Origin: Theocolax elegans | Lineage: Eukaryota; Arthropoda; Insecta; Hymenoptera; Cerocephalidae | DNA: 64,000 nucleotides | Direction of reading: 5' to 3' | Assembly: GCA_026168455.1 (NCBI GenBank) | Contig: CM047431.1 | Coordinates: forward strand, 18,451,547 to 18,515,546 | Part shown: piece by piece, positions 34,533-45,606 of the stretch | How the letters are laid out: every line of letters starts with the position of its first letter | Position numbering within the stretch: the stretch's first letter is position 1 | The notes under the pieces: model-generated | Database searches by the model: none | Told to the model about the DNA's origin: nothing | Seen by the model: the letters and a program-made list of their open reading frames with translations, nothing else | Translations under genes and position numbers: made by a program

Positions 34533-35029
34533 GGTACTTTATTGAATTTGGGCTTTGTAATATTCGTAAAGGCTATCCTGATAGTTTGTATCATTTCAAT
34601 TACTAAACCAACCGCATTTTCTTTACAATAATTATTGTTTTTAACTGTAATTTATTTATAATAATTCTTGTTTTGCATTTCATTTTATTTATAATATATA
34701 TTGTTTGAAGTGCAATTCATTAACAAAATTCATATTATAAACTACGTCTATTTATAAAACTTTTAAATTAGCATATATTTATAATAACTCTTACTTTGTT
34801 TATTAAATAGGAATGGTTGTATTAAAATAATATTGTTATATTCATAATTTTATCCAATTGTTTATAAAATCTTGAAATTTTATGTGTTTTGTTCATTAAA
34901 AGCTAAAAGCATTTAGTTTTGTACGTTCATTTAAAAAAACAAATTATTTAATTATGGTAACAAATTTAAATAAATAATGCATGATTTATACAAATAAAAA
35001 AATATATTATATTATAATCCCACATTGTA
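34531..35029. other. AT-rich spacer
   Basis: Contains imperfect repeats of TTTATTTATAATAATTSTTG; nothing coding seen. Confidence 0.5.
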
Positions 35030-37829
35030 TCCTGAATCTCTACTCTCAAAATAACTTTGCTTGCTACTCCCGGAGACGTAAGGCTAGTCCTAGTTAAACA
35101 AGAGCGAAAGGAACGCGAATGGTTTATCAACCTTCTTGTATAATTTTAATCGTAAGTGTTGACAGATTGTATTAATTATTATAATAAATTTGGTGCATCG
35201 GCCGGGAAACTAATATTTTTGATAGAAAGAAAAAGAAGATTAAAGGAATAATATGATTAGAAAAAAATTTTAGGTGCACCTAAACATACTGATTGTTATG
35301 TAAATAAATAAAGAAACACGAATTTAGAATTTTCTATGAATGATGCATTATTAAATTTATACAAAGAAAAAGTTCAGACTCTCGATACTCTTGATTTAAC
35401 TAAAACGCCTAGGGAAACAGTGCAAAATTTAATAACAGAAATAAATTATTTAAAGGATAGAAAAGAAAGAAATGCTGCAAATATTTCATTATCTATAAAG
35501 ATACCTCGATGTATTGAATATATGACCCCTTTTTCCAATCGATCATTCTATTTTCGAAGTTAGTAAAAACGAACAAGAATATACAATAATCACTCCAACG
35601 CGGGTAAAACATTTTAGCTTAAACCCGCTGTATTGAAATACGAGGATCAATAAGAACTTATCGCGAATAATTCTATAAATTTTAGTACGCCAACCCCGAC
35701 TAATCGTCCCAATGGGCCATTGACTTAAACACCGGATAATGTTACAAGCTCAGTGAGAAAATGGCTCGCGACTGAAGTGAAAAAAGTGTTGTTAGACTTT
35801 TATCTCGAGGAACCCAAAATCGTAGAAAGTTTATAAGAAAATGAAAAAAGGGAGAACTTTTCATGGTATCATAAATAAGATTAGAGGCGCGTTAAATATT
35901 TTTTCCGCTCCGATCGAAAAAGGAACTGAGGAAGCAAAGGCATTAGTGACAGACACGGCGAAAGTAATCGACGATAAACTAATTCAAGACGCGACAGATT
36001 TAACAATTCCCAGAGCAAACTCTTCTAAGATTAAAGACGAATTGTTTAATAAACTTAATTTAGAAGAATTAATAACAAACATCGGAACGAAACAAAAAAA
36101 AATTAGATAGGAGTGAAGTTAAAAAACAAATTAATAATAAAACAATATCTTAAATTCGACGTTTATCGCTAAAGGATGCTTTAACTTGTGCGAGCGAAGC
36201 AAATTTTAATTCTATCAAATATATATCCGATTGTTTCAAAAACACTTTCGGATCAATAAAAACATATTACTAGTGGACGGGAGATCTTGCTAAATTAAAA
36301 CAGAAAAACAATGAGACAGTCGTTGCTTAATTCAGTCGGCTATGAAAAATGAAAAATGAAATATTCAAAGCAGCCGACAGAGAGGGTCAAGTCGCGATAG
36401 CAGATCATATCATGCTCGAACTAAGACAAAATTCTTTAAAATTCTTTTTAAAAGGGCTTCGTTGAGAAATTCGTGCACGTTTAGGGACCTAACTTCTATA
36501 AAACAGGCTCGTGAACAGACGCTCGAGGTGGAGCGCGAGTTTGCGTGTAGCATCCTGGACGCGGAGACGCCGAGCCGAGAGAAGGCTCGTTCTCGTTTAA
36601 CTCGAGAAACGCGTAAAATAAATTATATTTAGAATAACTCTCCAATTGTATGTCAATATTGTTCTAAAACTGATCATGGAACCATAAATTATTTCAAATA
36701 GCACGAAGTTTTGCAGATTTTGCGACAATAACAACCGACGCAATTCTATTAACAGTTCTTATACCTCACAAAGTCACTCGGATAACAGCCGTAAATATAA
36801 TAGGCCAAATTTACAATTTGGTGGTTGGAACGAGTATCAAAACCAGACAGAATTATTGCCAATTAGAGATAGAGATAAAAATGATTCTTTCGCCCGATAT
36901 CATAATAAATTTTCAACTCAGCAATTAATTTAATAAAAAAGATCAGGGAAATAATTCGGGACTCGCGGTGTGCGCAGAGGTAGACTCGCGTGAAAATTGA
37001 CAAAAATGATATATGGTTAAAATGCATAACTGACCATTCGTTAACTACTAATGGCAAAATTAAAATAGTTTTCGAAGGATCTCACGTGGAACTCAATTTA
37101 GTATATGAATTGTTCCCTATATAAGTCGAAATCTTGAGCACCGATTTCTTTAGAGTTGAACGGATTAATTCTTCCCTTTGAAAATATAATTAATACGCAA
37201 ATGGATGAATCGATTTATATAATGGAGGAAAGCGAAAATAATGATCGAAAATCAAACCGATATATGACAAAAACAAGGGAAAACAATGATTATATGAACA
37301 TGAAAATTTCAAGATTTTATAATTATACCGATAGGGACTCAGAAACATCAAGTAATTTTCAATTACATGAAAATTATGAAACGTTTATAAAATTTTACTC
37401 AATTGTATGAATATACGAGCAAGAAAAAAGAAATGAAAGAAATTAAAACGGCAACGGTAAAGACCTATACAATCAAAATGAAAAAGAACAAGAGTTATAC
37501 GACAATTATAAAAATGACAAGATGTAAGTAAATCAGATAGACCAGGAGTTGGATCTAAAGAATTATGTAAGTACAGCAAGTGAAGATTGTTATGGATTAA
37601 TGACGGAACAACGATTACAAATAAACAATGTATAAGTGCAGCCATGGGTATATCATGCGACTGAATCATGTATTCAAGAAAAAGTTGATGAAATTACTGA
37701 AAATTATGACACTAATGAAGTACCAGTGTGGATAGGGTGATTGAGAGTCCATCTTGTGTTATTATGAAAATGAAATAAAAGATAAAGAACATTTATGGGA
37801 TAAGGCAGTTAATAATTTGCAAGTAAAAA

Positions 37830-38195
37830 TGGACTACGAAATCGAGGAGGGCAATCAATACAGACCTCGTAAAAATGAAGAAGATTTTATTATTAGTAAA
37901 TGCTTCTGATGACGGAGAATTATTTTAAATAATTGAAACTATTGGTATATCCGTCCAATAATTTTTATTTTCGACGTTTCGGTCATCTATTTATTTATGA
38001 CCCTCTTCAGGAAAATTTACATATTACAAACAAGAGCAATGCGAGTTCTTTGTCATACGGCGAAGATAGACTGCTTCTAAATAAATGCGGACTTAGTTTA
38101 AATGGAGAAAATAAACTAAACAAAAAGATGAATTGTCAAGTACAAATAGATTACAAAATCGAGGAGGGCAATAATTGTAAACCTCGTGATAAAAA
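37830..38195 (+). repeat. Direct repeat inside the degraded element
   Basis: Related ~50-bp blocks with AAATCGAGGAGGGCAATMA and ACCTCGTRA at about 37836-37880 and 38153-38200. The second lies in a 116-codon frame (37933-38283) whose product I do not recognise. Confidence 0.5.
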
Positions 38196-38359
38196 TGTTA
38201 GTTACGTTTGTAAATTGAATAAAGAAGAATTGGGTGTATCTAGGGAAAAATTATATGTTTTCCCGAGAACCGAAATACTATGAATAAACGAAGCAGGAAC
38301 TGAAGAAACTGAAAATGATATAATTAATGAGAATTTAATAAACATATAGGAAGAAAATC

Positions 38360-38890
38360 AACAGGTTGAGGACAACGTCCGATCTTCCGTGTGCAAAGTA
38401 GAGAGCAGCGAGCGAGAAGTCTCGAGTATACGAGTTAAGCGAGAGCACTAAAGCAACGAAAAGGTTGGTGCATTCTATTACGTGTCTCCTTTATTTATTT
38501 AAAATTAATCCCGTGCTTCCCTATAGTGTGCGCGAGTTATCGTGTTCCACTTCTCCCACCCCTCGTGCAGCTCTCGATACCCCGATCGTTCATTGCAGCC
38601 GCGCTGTTGGCCGAAGCTTAACTCACCGCGGACGAGTATTGCAGCTTCCGTTCAGCATTTTCGCGACGTCTAGATTACCGATTGCACCCGTGCCATCGGC
38701 CGTGAGCCCGCTTCGCGCTTTTCCTAAATCACCCCCCCCCCCCCGCCCAAGCCAATCACAGCCGAGTTTGAGCCCTCGTGAGAGACGCGACTGGCACTCG
38801 CATTTATGTGGTTAATGAGCGGTTAATAAATGTAATAATTTTATACAGGTTGTTCTTTATTATCAAGCTCACCTGAATCCTAATCCCCAG
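38360..38890 (+). other. GC-rich block, possible LTR or promoter fragment
   Basis: Sharp change to GC-rich sequence with a (C)14 run at about 38730, ending in an AT-rich stretch with AATAAA at 38826. It sits between protease and integrase remnants of the degraded element, so it is probably a later insertion or an LTR brought there by rearrangement. An open frame (38465-38815) is compositional and has no domain. Confidence 0.4.
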
Positions 38891-39060
38891 TGCAGCATGA
38901 CAAGGGATAACAGAAACCTATGAACGTATAAAACAACTTTTCTATTAGCCTTATATTAAGGAAGACGTGCAAAATTACATTAGACATTGTTTAATTTGCA
39001 AACTAAAAAAATTAGTTCGTGTTGAAACTAAACAACGTATGATAACTGACACATGATACA

Positions 39061-40113
39061 AGACATTAATTTGGTCTTTTTTAAAGAGAAGAGTAATGGT
39101 TCAAATCTCGGCAGCCTAAAGTTCAAATATTTAAATTATGTCAAAACTAAAGTTTCGGCAACACGTATTTAAATTTGATAGACATAAAACAAGAAAAAGG
39201 AAATGAAAAATGATTAAAAAAATAAATGTACGATATTATAAGTGTTTGTACTTATAAATGTTTATATTTTATACATGTATTATGAATTTATAAATATATA
39301 TCGTTGTATCTTAGTTAGTTTTTACTGAATTTTAAAATTTTGTAAAATACTTCTTCAAGGGGATGCCATACCTGAATTAAATCCTACTATACCGACACCC
39401 GTATATTACACGCACTATTTTTCCTATTACTGTTATTTAATACAATGACAAACTATAATCGCAGTAGAGGCATATTTGTAATACATATGGGATATTCCAC
39501 GCGAAGTGGTCCGAACAAAATTTTAAAATGCACCAAATTTTAGATACACATTGCAAATGTTTTTCAGAATACAGAAAAAATTTTTTAGGTACTGCAATCT
39601 ATTTGCTCAAAAGTTATTCTAACCTCAAAAAGTGAATTATTCCAAGTTTTTTTTCAACACCAGCTGGATTCACCGCTATTTAACTCAAAACCTATCAACT
39701 TTTACTATTGAACATTATATATAACATTCGTTGCTAACTATGTCTGGAATTTATCCTTCTGGGTTAGAATTTCTAATCTCAAGGTCAATGTTACATAAAC
39801 TACATGTCAATATTCAACTTAAAAAAAGTGTAAGTGCGCCAAAATTGATTTTTTTATCCAACAGTCTATAAGAAAGCTTGGAGCAATACCTTTCAAATGG
39901 TCTGTAGCATATTGATGGCCTTCAATTCTGTAAAAAGTTATGATAATTTCATAAAAGACAAAAAATTCACAAAAATTAACATGGTAATTCCCATTTAAAT
40001 ATTTAAAAAAATTTCGTGTTTCTTTAAATTACTTAATTATTAAATTATTAAACTATTAATTAAATTATTTAATGGCATAACTTTGCGACATTATGAGTTT
40101 CTTTTTCTGGACA
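39061..40113. other. Spacer with a TTAA-family terminus
   Basis: At 39357 a terminus AAGGGGATGCCATACCTGAA resembles the one at 44780 (TTAAGGGGGTGCCATAC), both followed within 30 nt by TACCGAC. A tRNA-like B-box (TGGTTCAAATCTCGGCAGCC) lies at about 39098. Otherwise AT-rich and non-coding. Confidence 0.5.
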
Positions 40114-41217
40114 TTATTTGTACCAGCCTGCTGCCGCGTATGTAATTATGGGTACAAACACTCCCTTGTATATTATCTCTAGAGATCGATAGCCTAATCC
40201 CCATTCCTCTCTAGCTAGGAAAGCTAGCCTTTCAAATATTCCTCTAGTTTTCTTTGAGATCTCCGTAACATGCGTTTTTACGCTAAGGCCTTTGTCAAAA
40301 GAAATACCCAGATATTTAAACGGTTCCTGTCTTTTGATTCTTTGTTCGTTTATCCTAATTAGTGGGTAACATTTTAGATGGAATGTTCCCTTTGCTAATA
40401 ACATTGCGCACTTATCTGGGGCATGTTTCATTTTGACATTTTTGCTCAATTTCTCTATTATATTTATGGCCATTTGTCCTTTCCGTTCTAGTTCTTTACG
40501 GAATTCTCCTTCTATTATAATGGCTTGTACGTCTGCATAAGCTATCGTCCCGTGTCCTTCTCTGTCTAACTTGTGAAGTACTTCGTCAAATATGACATTC
40601 CATAATATCGGTCCTAGTAGAGGTCCCTGTGGGCATCCCTTTGTCACAGATTTGCTTGCAAAATTGCTACCTTCCGTTATAATTACTTTCCTATTATAGA
40701 GGTAATCCCTAATGATATTGTATAGTCTCCAGGGATAATAAATGTCTCTCAAATTCTTAAGCACTCCGGGCCACCATACGTTGTCAAATGTTACTTTTAT
40801 ACTTAGAAACATTTTCAGCACGTATCTGTTGCTTGAGTTGTGTACTTTAGTGTTCAAGTACACTATCGCATCTTTGGTTGATCTGCCTTTTCTAAAACCG
40901 GATTGTTTATTTGACAGACATGGTTCTACTGTTTGTTCTAGCTATTTTATTATAAGACCTTCCAGAATTTTTCCCAAAACTGGTAGCAGGCATATTGGTC
41001 TGTATGAGCTGATCAAAACAGGGTATTTTTCTCTTTCCTTCTTTATTGTTATTACTTTGCCTGTTTTCCAAATATTCGGAAATATACCAAGTTTTAGGCA
41101 ATTATTATAGAGCCTTAACAGTTCTTCACCAACGACTGTAAGAGCAACGACTGTAAGAGCAACTTTTATTATTTTTAGATCGAAACAGTCGATTCCTGGC
41201 GCTTTTCCTAGTTTCAT
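40114..41217 (-). pseudogene. R1-like LINE reverse transcriptase
   Basis: Minus-strand RT broken into at least two frames. 41217-40907 has GKAPGIDCFDLKIIK, an internal repeated ALTVV (a 15-bp duplication), then SYRPICLLPVLGKILE. 40863-40114 has VTKGCPQGPLLGPILWNVIFDEVL, the catalytic box as AYADV, then FKYLGISFDKGLSVKTHV and VFVPIITYAAAGW. The family box is YADD; the second Asp is Val here, so catalysis is lost. R1-clade membership rests on the GCPQG-LLWN and GVFVPI-TYAA motifs. The protein ends right after TYAAAGWYK, where R1 proteins continue for about 200 residues with a zinc finger, so the 3' end of the element is missing. Confidence 0.85.
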
Positions 41218-42560
41218 TTTTTATAACTACTTGCGCCATTTCCTGCCTTGTAAAACTTTCGGTTTCGCTGAATTCGTCTGAGCATCTTTGGTTTCGTTGG
41301 CTTACTTCTCTTTGTTCCCTTGTCTCTGTCTCCAGATTATCGTCTGGAAAGAGTTGATGAAGAATTTGCTCTGCTGTATCATACCAGGTCATTGTGTAAC
41401 CATCGTCTGTCTTTACGTTACTTGCGATTTCCTCAACTCTAGCTTTTTTGGCAGTCATTTTGTATGGTAAGCTCCATGGATTGTCATTTCCTTGTTTGGT
41501 CACGAATTGTTCCCAATTTTGGGTTTTGGTTGTGTCTATTAACCTTGTATATTGTCGCTTGGCCAATCTGTATGTTATTTTCTTGCGCGCTCTTACGTCC
41601 GGATCTCTCTCCCCTTGAAATTTTCTGCATAGCCTCTTTGTATGTTTTTTGGCCTTAGTCAATTTTTAGTTCTACCATAGAACTTTCCTACTCGTTTTGT
41701 ATTAATGGGTATAGCTTCGTCACATGCTATTTTTATCCCATTTATTATATTTTTAATGCCAGCGATTGTTGAGCCAATATACTGACGGGGTGGTTGGGTG
41801 TTCTAATTTTCTTTCAGTGTGTTGATAAACAATCCCCAGTCCGCTTTGCTTGTTATATAACTTGCTTGTTCCACTAATTCGAATAGTATTGCTATATGGT
41901 CACTTGATGTCTAGTTTGTTTGGACTTTCCAGTTTTGTATTATTTGTGCCATGCCTGATGAGGTTAGTTACATCAACGTATCCTTCTCTGACTTCATTTG
42001 AAACTGTTACGATACTGCTGGGATCGTTTATTACTTTGAGGTAATTCTGGAGTATAAATTCTTCTAGTCTTTCTCCTTTTGAATCCGTTTCCATTAGGCT
42101 CCATAAGGAAGATCTTGTATTCGAATCAATACCAATTATAAAGCTCTTTCCTTGTAGAGCCGTCACTATTTCTTGGAGTGATCTTAGATGTATCTCAATA
42201 TCATTCTTTAGTTGGAAATATCCACTAATTAAGTATACTTTTTATGATACTAATATTTGTGCTATTGCAAAGTGCGATGAGCATAGGTTAGTGATTTGCA
42301 ACGCTATCATATTTGGGTTTGTTATTGCTATGGCAGCTCACGGATTTTCTTTGGAAGAGACTATTCTTACACCCATACCGTATCCCATCACTCGATTTTT
42401 TCTTGTGTATGGTTCCTGTAGTATACTAACGCGTACTCCCTTTTCATACGCTTTCTGCTTTATTTCGGGTACCACCCGCTGTGCTCGTCTGGCATTAAGT
42501 TATGTGATTAGAATACAGGGTTTGTTACTTCCCGTAATCTGTATTATTAACTAGGTGTTC
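41126..42560 (-). pseudogene. R1-like LINE endonuclease and linker
   Basis: Minus strand. 42166-41900 encodes part of an apurinic-type endonuclease: FIIGIDSNTRSSLW (family D-x-N-A-R-S-x-x-W block) then GERLEEFILQNYLKVIN. Upstream fragments at about 42420-42300 (YTRKNRVMGYGMGVRI) belong to its N-terminal half. 41662-41126 is the Lys-rich linker to the RT (KARVEEIASNVKTDDG, then WYDTAEQILHQLFPDD). Multiple stops and frame changes separate the pieces. Confidence 0.75.
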
Positions 42561-43790
42561 AAGTGCTTTGGTATAGCACGGAAATTTCGTGTCGAGAACA
42601 TTTTGATGCGACTTCTTTTTGGCTTTAGCGCAGTTAATACATTTTTGGCCTTCTTGCTTTTTCAAACATTTGTCAAAAGAATGGCCCCTTTCTGCACAAT
42701 GCGAACAATATATTTCATTGTGACACACTTTGCTTATATGATCATATCCCTAGCACTTAAAGCACCTGGACACAAGTACAAAGTCCTGCACTTTACACGA
42801 CTGATAGTCTACAAATATTCTACTTCTTTGTAGCAACCTACTTCTAATGCTCGGACTCACCTCAATAACTCAGTTGGTCCTGCTCGTATCCCTTTTCCTT
42901 GTTTTGAATTTCGGCATTATATCTTTTGTTGCCTCGTCAGCCGAACAGACATTTTGCTCGACTATTAATTCTTTTATTTCTTTTTCGGTTATATTTTTAG
43001 GAAGATCGTAAATAATCATCCTGGGCTTCTGTTTCGTCGGTTTATACATATCGAAGGTATCTTTTAACGAAGGTTTGCTCAGAATCTTTTGTAAAGATTC
43101 TTCGTTTTCGGTTTCTATAATCAAACCTTTACTTATTGTTCGGAGGCTTCGGATCTGAGCCTTCTCTACTCGTGGTCGGAATTCTGCCTAAAATTTGGAC
43201 TTGATTTCATCTTCATTCTTAAACTTGTCGGCTTTCTTCGGCTTGATTGTTAATTTGTGCATAGCCGGATTTTTAATCGCAACTGCTCGGGTAGTCTTGC
43301 ATGGAGCTACTAGTATTTTGGTAACATCTGCGTATGAAGAGTTATTCCCGTATTTATGGTTTTCTGCCTATTTTCTGATAGGACTTTTACTTGTCCTTCT
43401 AAGTATGCTGCTTTCGCTAGCAGTGTTGAGACTAGGCTGTGCATATTGTCCAAAGCCGTGTGGGCTTTTTCTCTGTCGTTCTTGATTAGGTATTGCTTTA
43501 CAATCTTAATCTGGTCCAACATGTATATTGGAACCTCAATAAGATTCCTTTCTTTCTCTATTTTCCAACTTTGCTTTCCGCTTTCTATTACTGTTCCTTC
43601 CTACTCCGATTTTTTAGCCATTCTGGGCTTTGCCCTTTGTGGCTCCTTTTGCTTCTCATCCGAGGAGGAAGACAGGCCGCGCTTAGTTCCTTTTACTTTT
43701 TCCTTTTCTACTTCTTTTGGTTTTGGGGAACGGTTCCCCTTCTATTTCTGTTCTATGCACTATTGGTTTTATTGTCTTGTTAGTTGACAT
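42525..43790 (-). pseudogene. R1-like LINE ORF1 (gag-like protein)
   Basis: Minus strand. It begins near 43789 (MSTNKTIKPIVHRTE) with a Lys/Ser-rich region, then 43522-43310 helical sequence (IKIVKQYLIKNDREKAH), then 43124-42870 an RRM-like block (PRMIIYDLPKNITEKEIKEL), then 42728-42525 zinc knuckles (CSHCAERGHSFDKC is C-x2-C-x4-H-x4-C, followed by CINC). This order fits the RNA-binding ORF1 protein of R1/Jockey-type LINEs. Frameshifts occur near 43690, 43310, 43130 and 42870. Confidence 0.75.
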
Positions 43791-44237
43791 TTCATGTTTT
43801 TATTTTATTAGTGTGCTATTTGTGCATCCTCTTGATTGCACGACGCTAAGAACTCTAGCAAGTTATTCGGTTATTACCTACTCACAGTTTTTTGACGGGT
43901 TTAACCATGAACCTTAAACGTATCGTGGCCTCGACAAATACAATTTAAACCTCCAAATACCGCTCCCGTCCAGGTGCCACCTGCAGCAATCTCAGCAAGT
44001 TTAATTTTTACACACGCTGCTACAGGGTAGCCCGACTAACAGGCGAAGAAAGCCCGGACCCTGGTACTATCCTGCGTTCTGGGAGTGTATGATCGGGGAT
44101 CCGAGCGCCGACCTCCCGGTTTATATGATGAACCCCCTTTCAATCCATGTATTCATAGTACTTCCCATCGAGCTTTCAATTTTCACTGCCTCCTTTGCTT
44201 GGCGCACTGTCTTTCCGTGTCACAGATACATATATCT
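43791..44237 (-). other. Probable 5' untranslated region of the R1-like LINE
   Basis: Upstream of ORF1 on the minus strand, moderately GC-rich, no frame. The exact 5' end of the LINE cannot be fixed; the composition changes at about 44080-44230, before the inverted arm begins. Confidence 0.4.
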
Positions 44238-44566
44238 CGAAAATTTGAAATGGTATTGTAATATTCTAAAAATTTGAAAAATAAACATTCAAACATTACC
44301 TCTCTCATTATATAGCGACGGATTCATAGGAGGCGCGTTAACCGATTTAAGCCGTCTGTATTCCCGTGCAAGTTAAACCATCCGCGTGCTCAGAATCTAC
44401 GAAGCTAGTCGACCCGACGACGGGACGTGAAAATCGACTAGCCTTGTAGATCCTCAATAGGTATAGTAGCGCAGCCTGGTTGAGTTTTTTATTTATTTCA
44501 ACTTATAACAATGAGGCTATCAGTGAACAAGTGTAATTTAATAAATACTCCGATTAACTAAGCTAG
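44238..44566 (-). repeat. Left arm of a 14-kb inverted repeat pair
   Basis: About 325 bp that match, as an imperfect reverse complement, 58050-58373 (shared landmarks TCTCATTATATAGCGACGGATTC, GATTTAAGCCGTCTGTATT, GCAGCCTGG, ATAACAATGAGGCT). It also contains its own dyad, GCTAGTCGA / TCGACTAGC, separated by ~20 nt. Further copies of the inner segment lie at 57918-57990 and 62485-62560. Confidence 0.8.
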
Positions 44567-44865
44567 TGTTGAAAAAAACTTTAAAACATTCACTTTTTGA
44601 TGTTAGAATATCTTTTGAGAAATAGTTTCCTTTAATTAAACATTTATAATTAAAATATTTTAAGGTCTGTATCCAATATATGTTGCATTTTAAAATTTTG
44701 CTTCACATTGAATGTTTCATATATGTATATGTAAGTTGCTCTGGAGAAAAAATTAATTTAAGTATCGCTAATACAGAATTTAAGGGGGTGCCATACTAGA
44801 TTATTACCGACCGAGTCAGATGGATACATTATTACACTTCAAGAACATATTATTGCTTTATATGC

Positions 44866-45082
44866 AAAACGCAAATACAGAAGCACTAGATAATCACATA
44901 AAACGCATTTATACGAAGTTTGAAGTGAATATGTGAACGACACCCTAAAAAAAGTTTGCACGGAAAAAATAGTCATTTTTCCGTGCAGAAATTTTTTAGG
45001 GTGTCCTTGTTGTATTGATCTGGAACTTTGTAGAAAGACATATTACATCATTATCTAGTGCCTCTGTATTTGGGTTTTACAT
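44866..45082. repeat. Foldback repeat with nested hairpin
   Basis: Outer arms CAAATACAGAAGCACTAGATAAT and its near complement ending TGTATTTGGG; inner hairpin GACACCCTAAAAAAAGTTTG ... with TTTTAGGGTGTC (44939-45006) around the perfect GCACGGAAAAA / TTTTTCCGTGC. Confidence 0.75.
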
Positions 45083-45606
45083 AATATTAACAAAAAATAA
45101 ATAGTTTATATTATTGACAAAGTTTTCTTAGTACCAATTTCGCCGCTAGAGTGCGCGACGCGCTTAGTCTGTATTTTGTATTGTATACTTAACGTGGAAG
45201 CACATGCGCAAATGGTTGTAGCAATATGGCGTTAAATACCATAATTCATACACCGGCCTTATATCAATAAAAGACATACAATAAAAGTCGTGCTTATGCA
45301 TTGCAGAGTGACGACATTCTTAGTATATTTAATCGGGGAAACAATGGAAAACAAAGACGATAAAGAATCAAAATATTTTTATTTAGAGGCCACGGCTGGC
45401 TTGCATTCTCCCATCTCTCTCCCTCTCTCTCACTCTACCCATCTCCATCCATCTATCTATCTCTCTCTCTCTCTCACACTCGCAATACCAGAATACGTAC
45501 GCGCATGCGCACGCGCAATTTTCGGACAACTAGTGACGAACTTCTCGCGGCTCATGTGGCGTTGCACGATTACCAAGTTTGCTCGGTACTGAAAACACGA
45601 AAAATT
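45083..45606. other. Spacer with (CT)n tract and GCGCATGCGC palindrome
   Basis: Pyrimidine-rich microsatellite at about 45413-45478, then GC-rich DNA with GCGCATGCGC at 45501-45510, the consensus form of NRF-1-type binding sites. An open frame across the tract is compositional. The 412-bp array begins directly after. Confidence 0.55.

Larger units (their letters stand above)
35030..39060 (+). pseudogene. Highly degraded gypsy-group retrotransposon
   Basis: Primer site TGGTGCATCGGCCGGGAA at 35191-35208 matches the complement of tRNA-Gly(GCC). The preceding ~160 bp are the likely end of an LTR. A gag-like region follows in broken frames: 35336-35563, 35841-36110, a capsid-like stretch at 36187-36480 (FNSIKYISDCFKNTFGSIKT, later AADREGQVAIADHIMLELRQ), and a damaged zinc knuckle, CQYCSKTDH, at about 36656. 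A protease-like C-terminus (ILSTDFF) lies near 37130. No RT can be found. An integrase zinc-finger remnant (EDVQNYIRHCLICKLKK) is at 38895-39060 with several stops. A GC-rich block separates the last two parts. The element is far too broken to be active. Confidence 0.7.

Noticed and set aside
43195..43917. Plus-strand hydrophobic frames resembling membrane proteins
   Set aside because: Antisense to Lys-rich ORF1 of the R1-like LINE; AAG/AAA codons read as Leu/Phe on the other strand.
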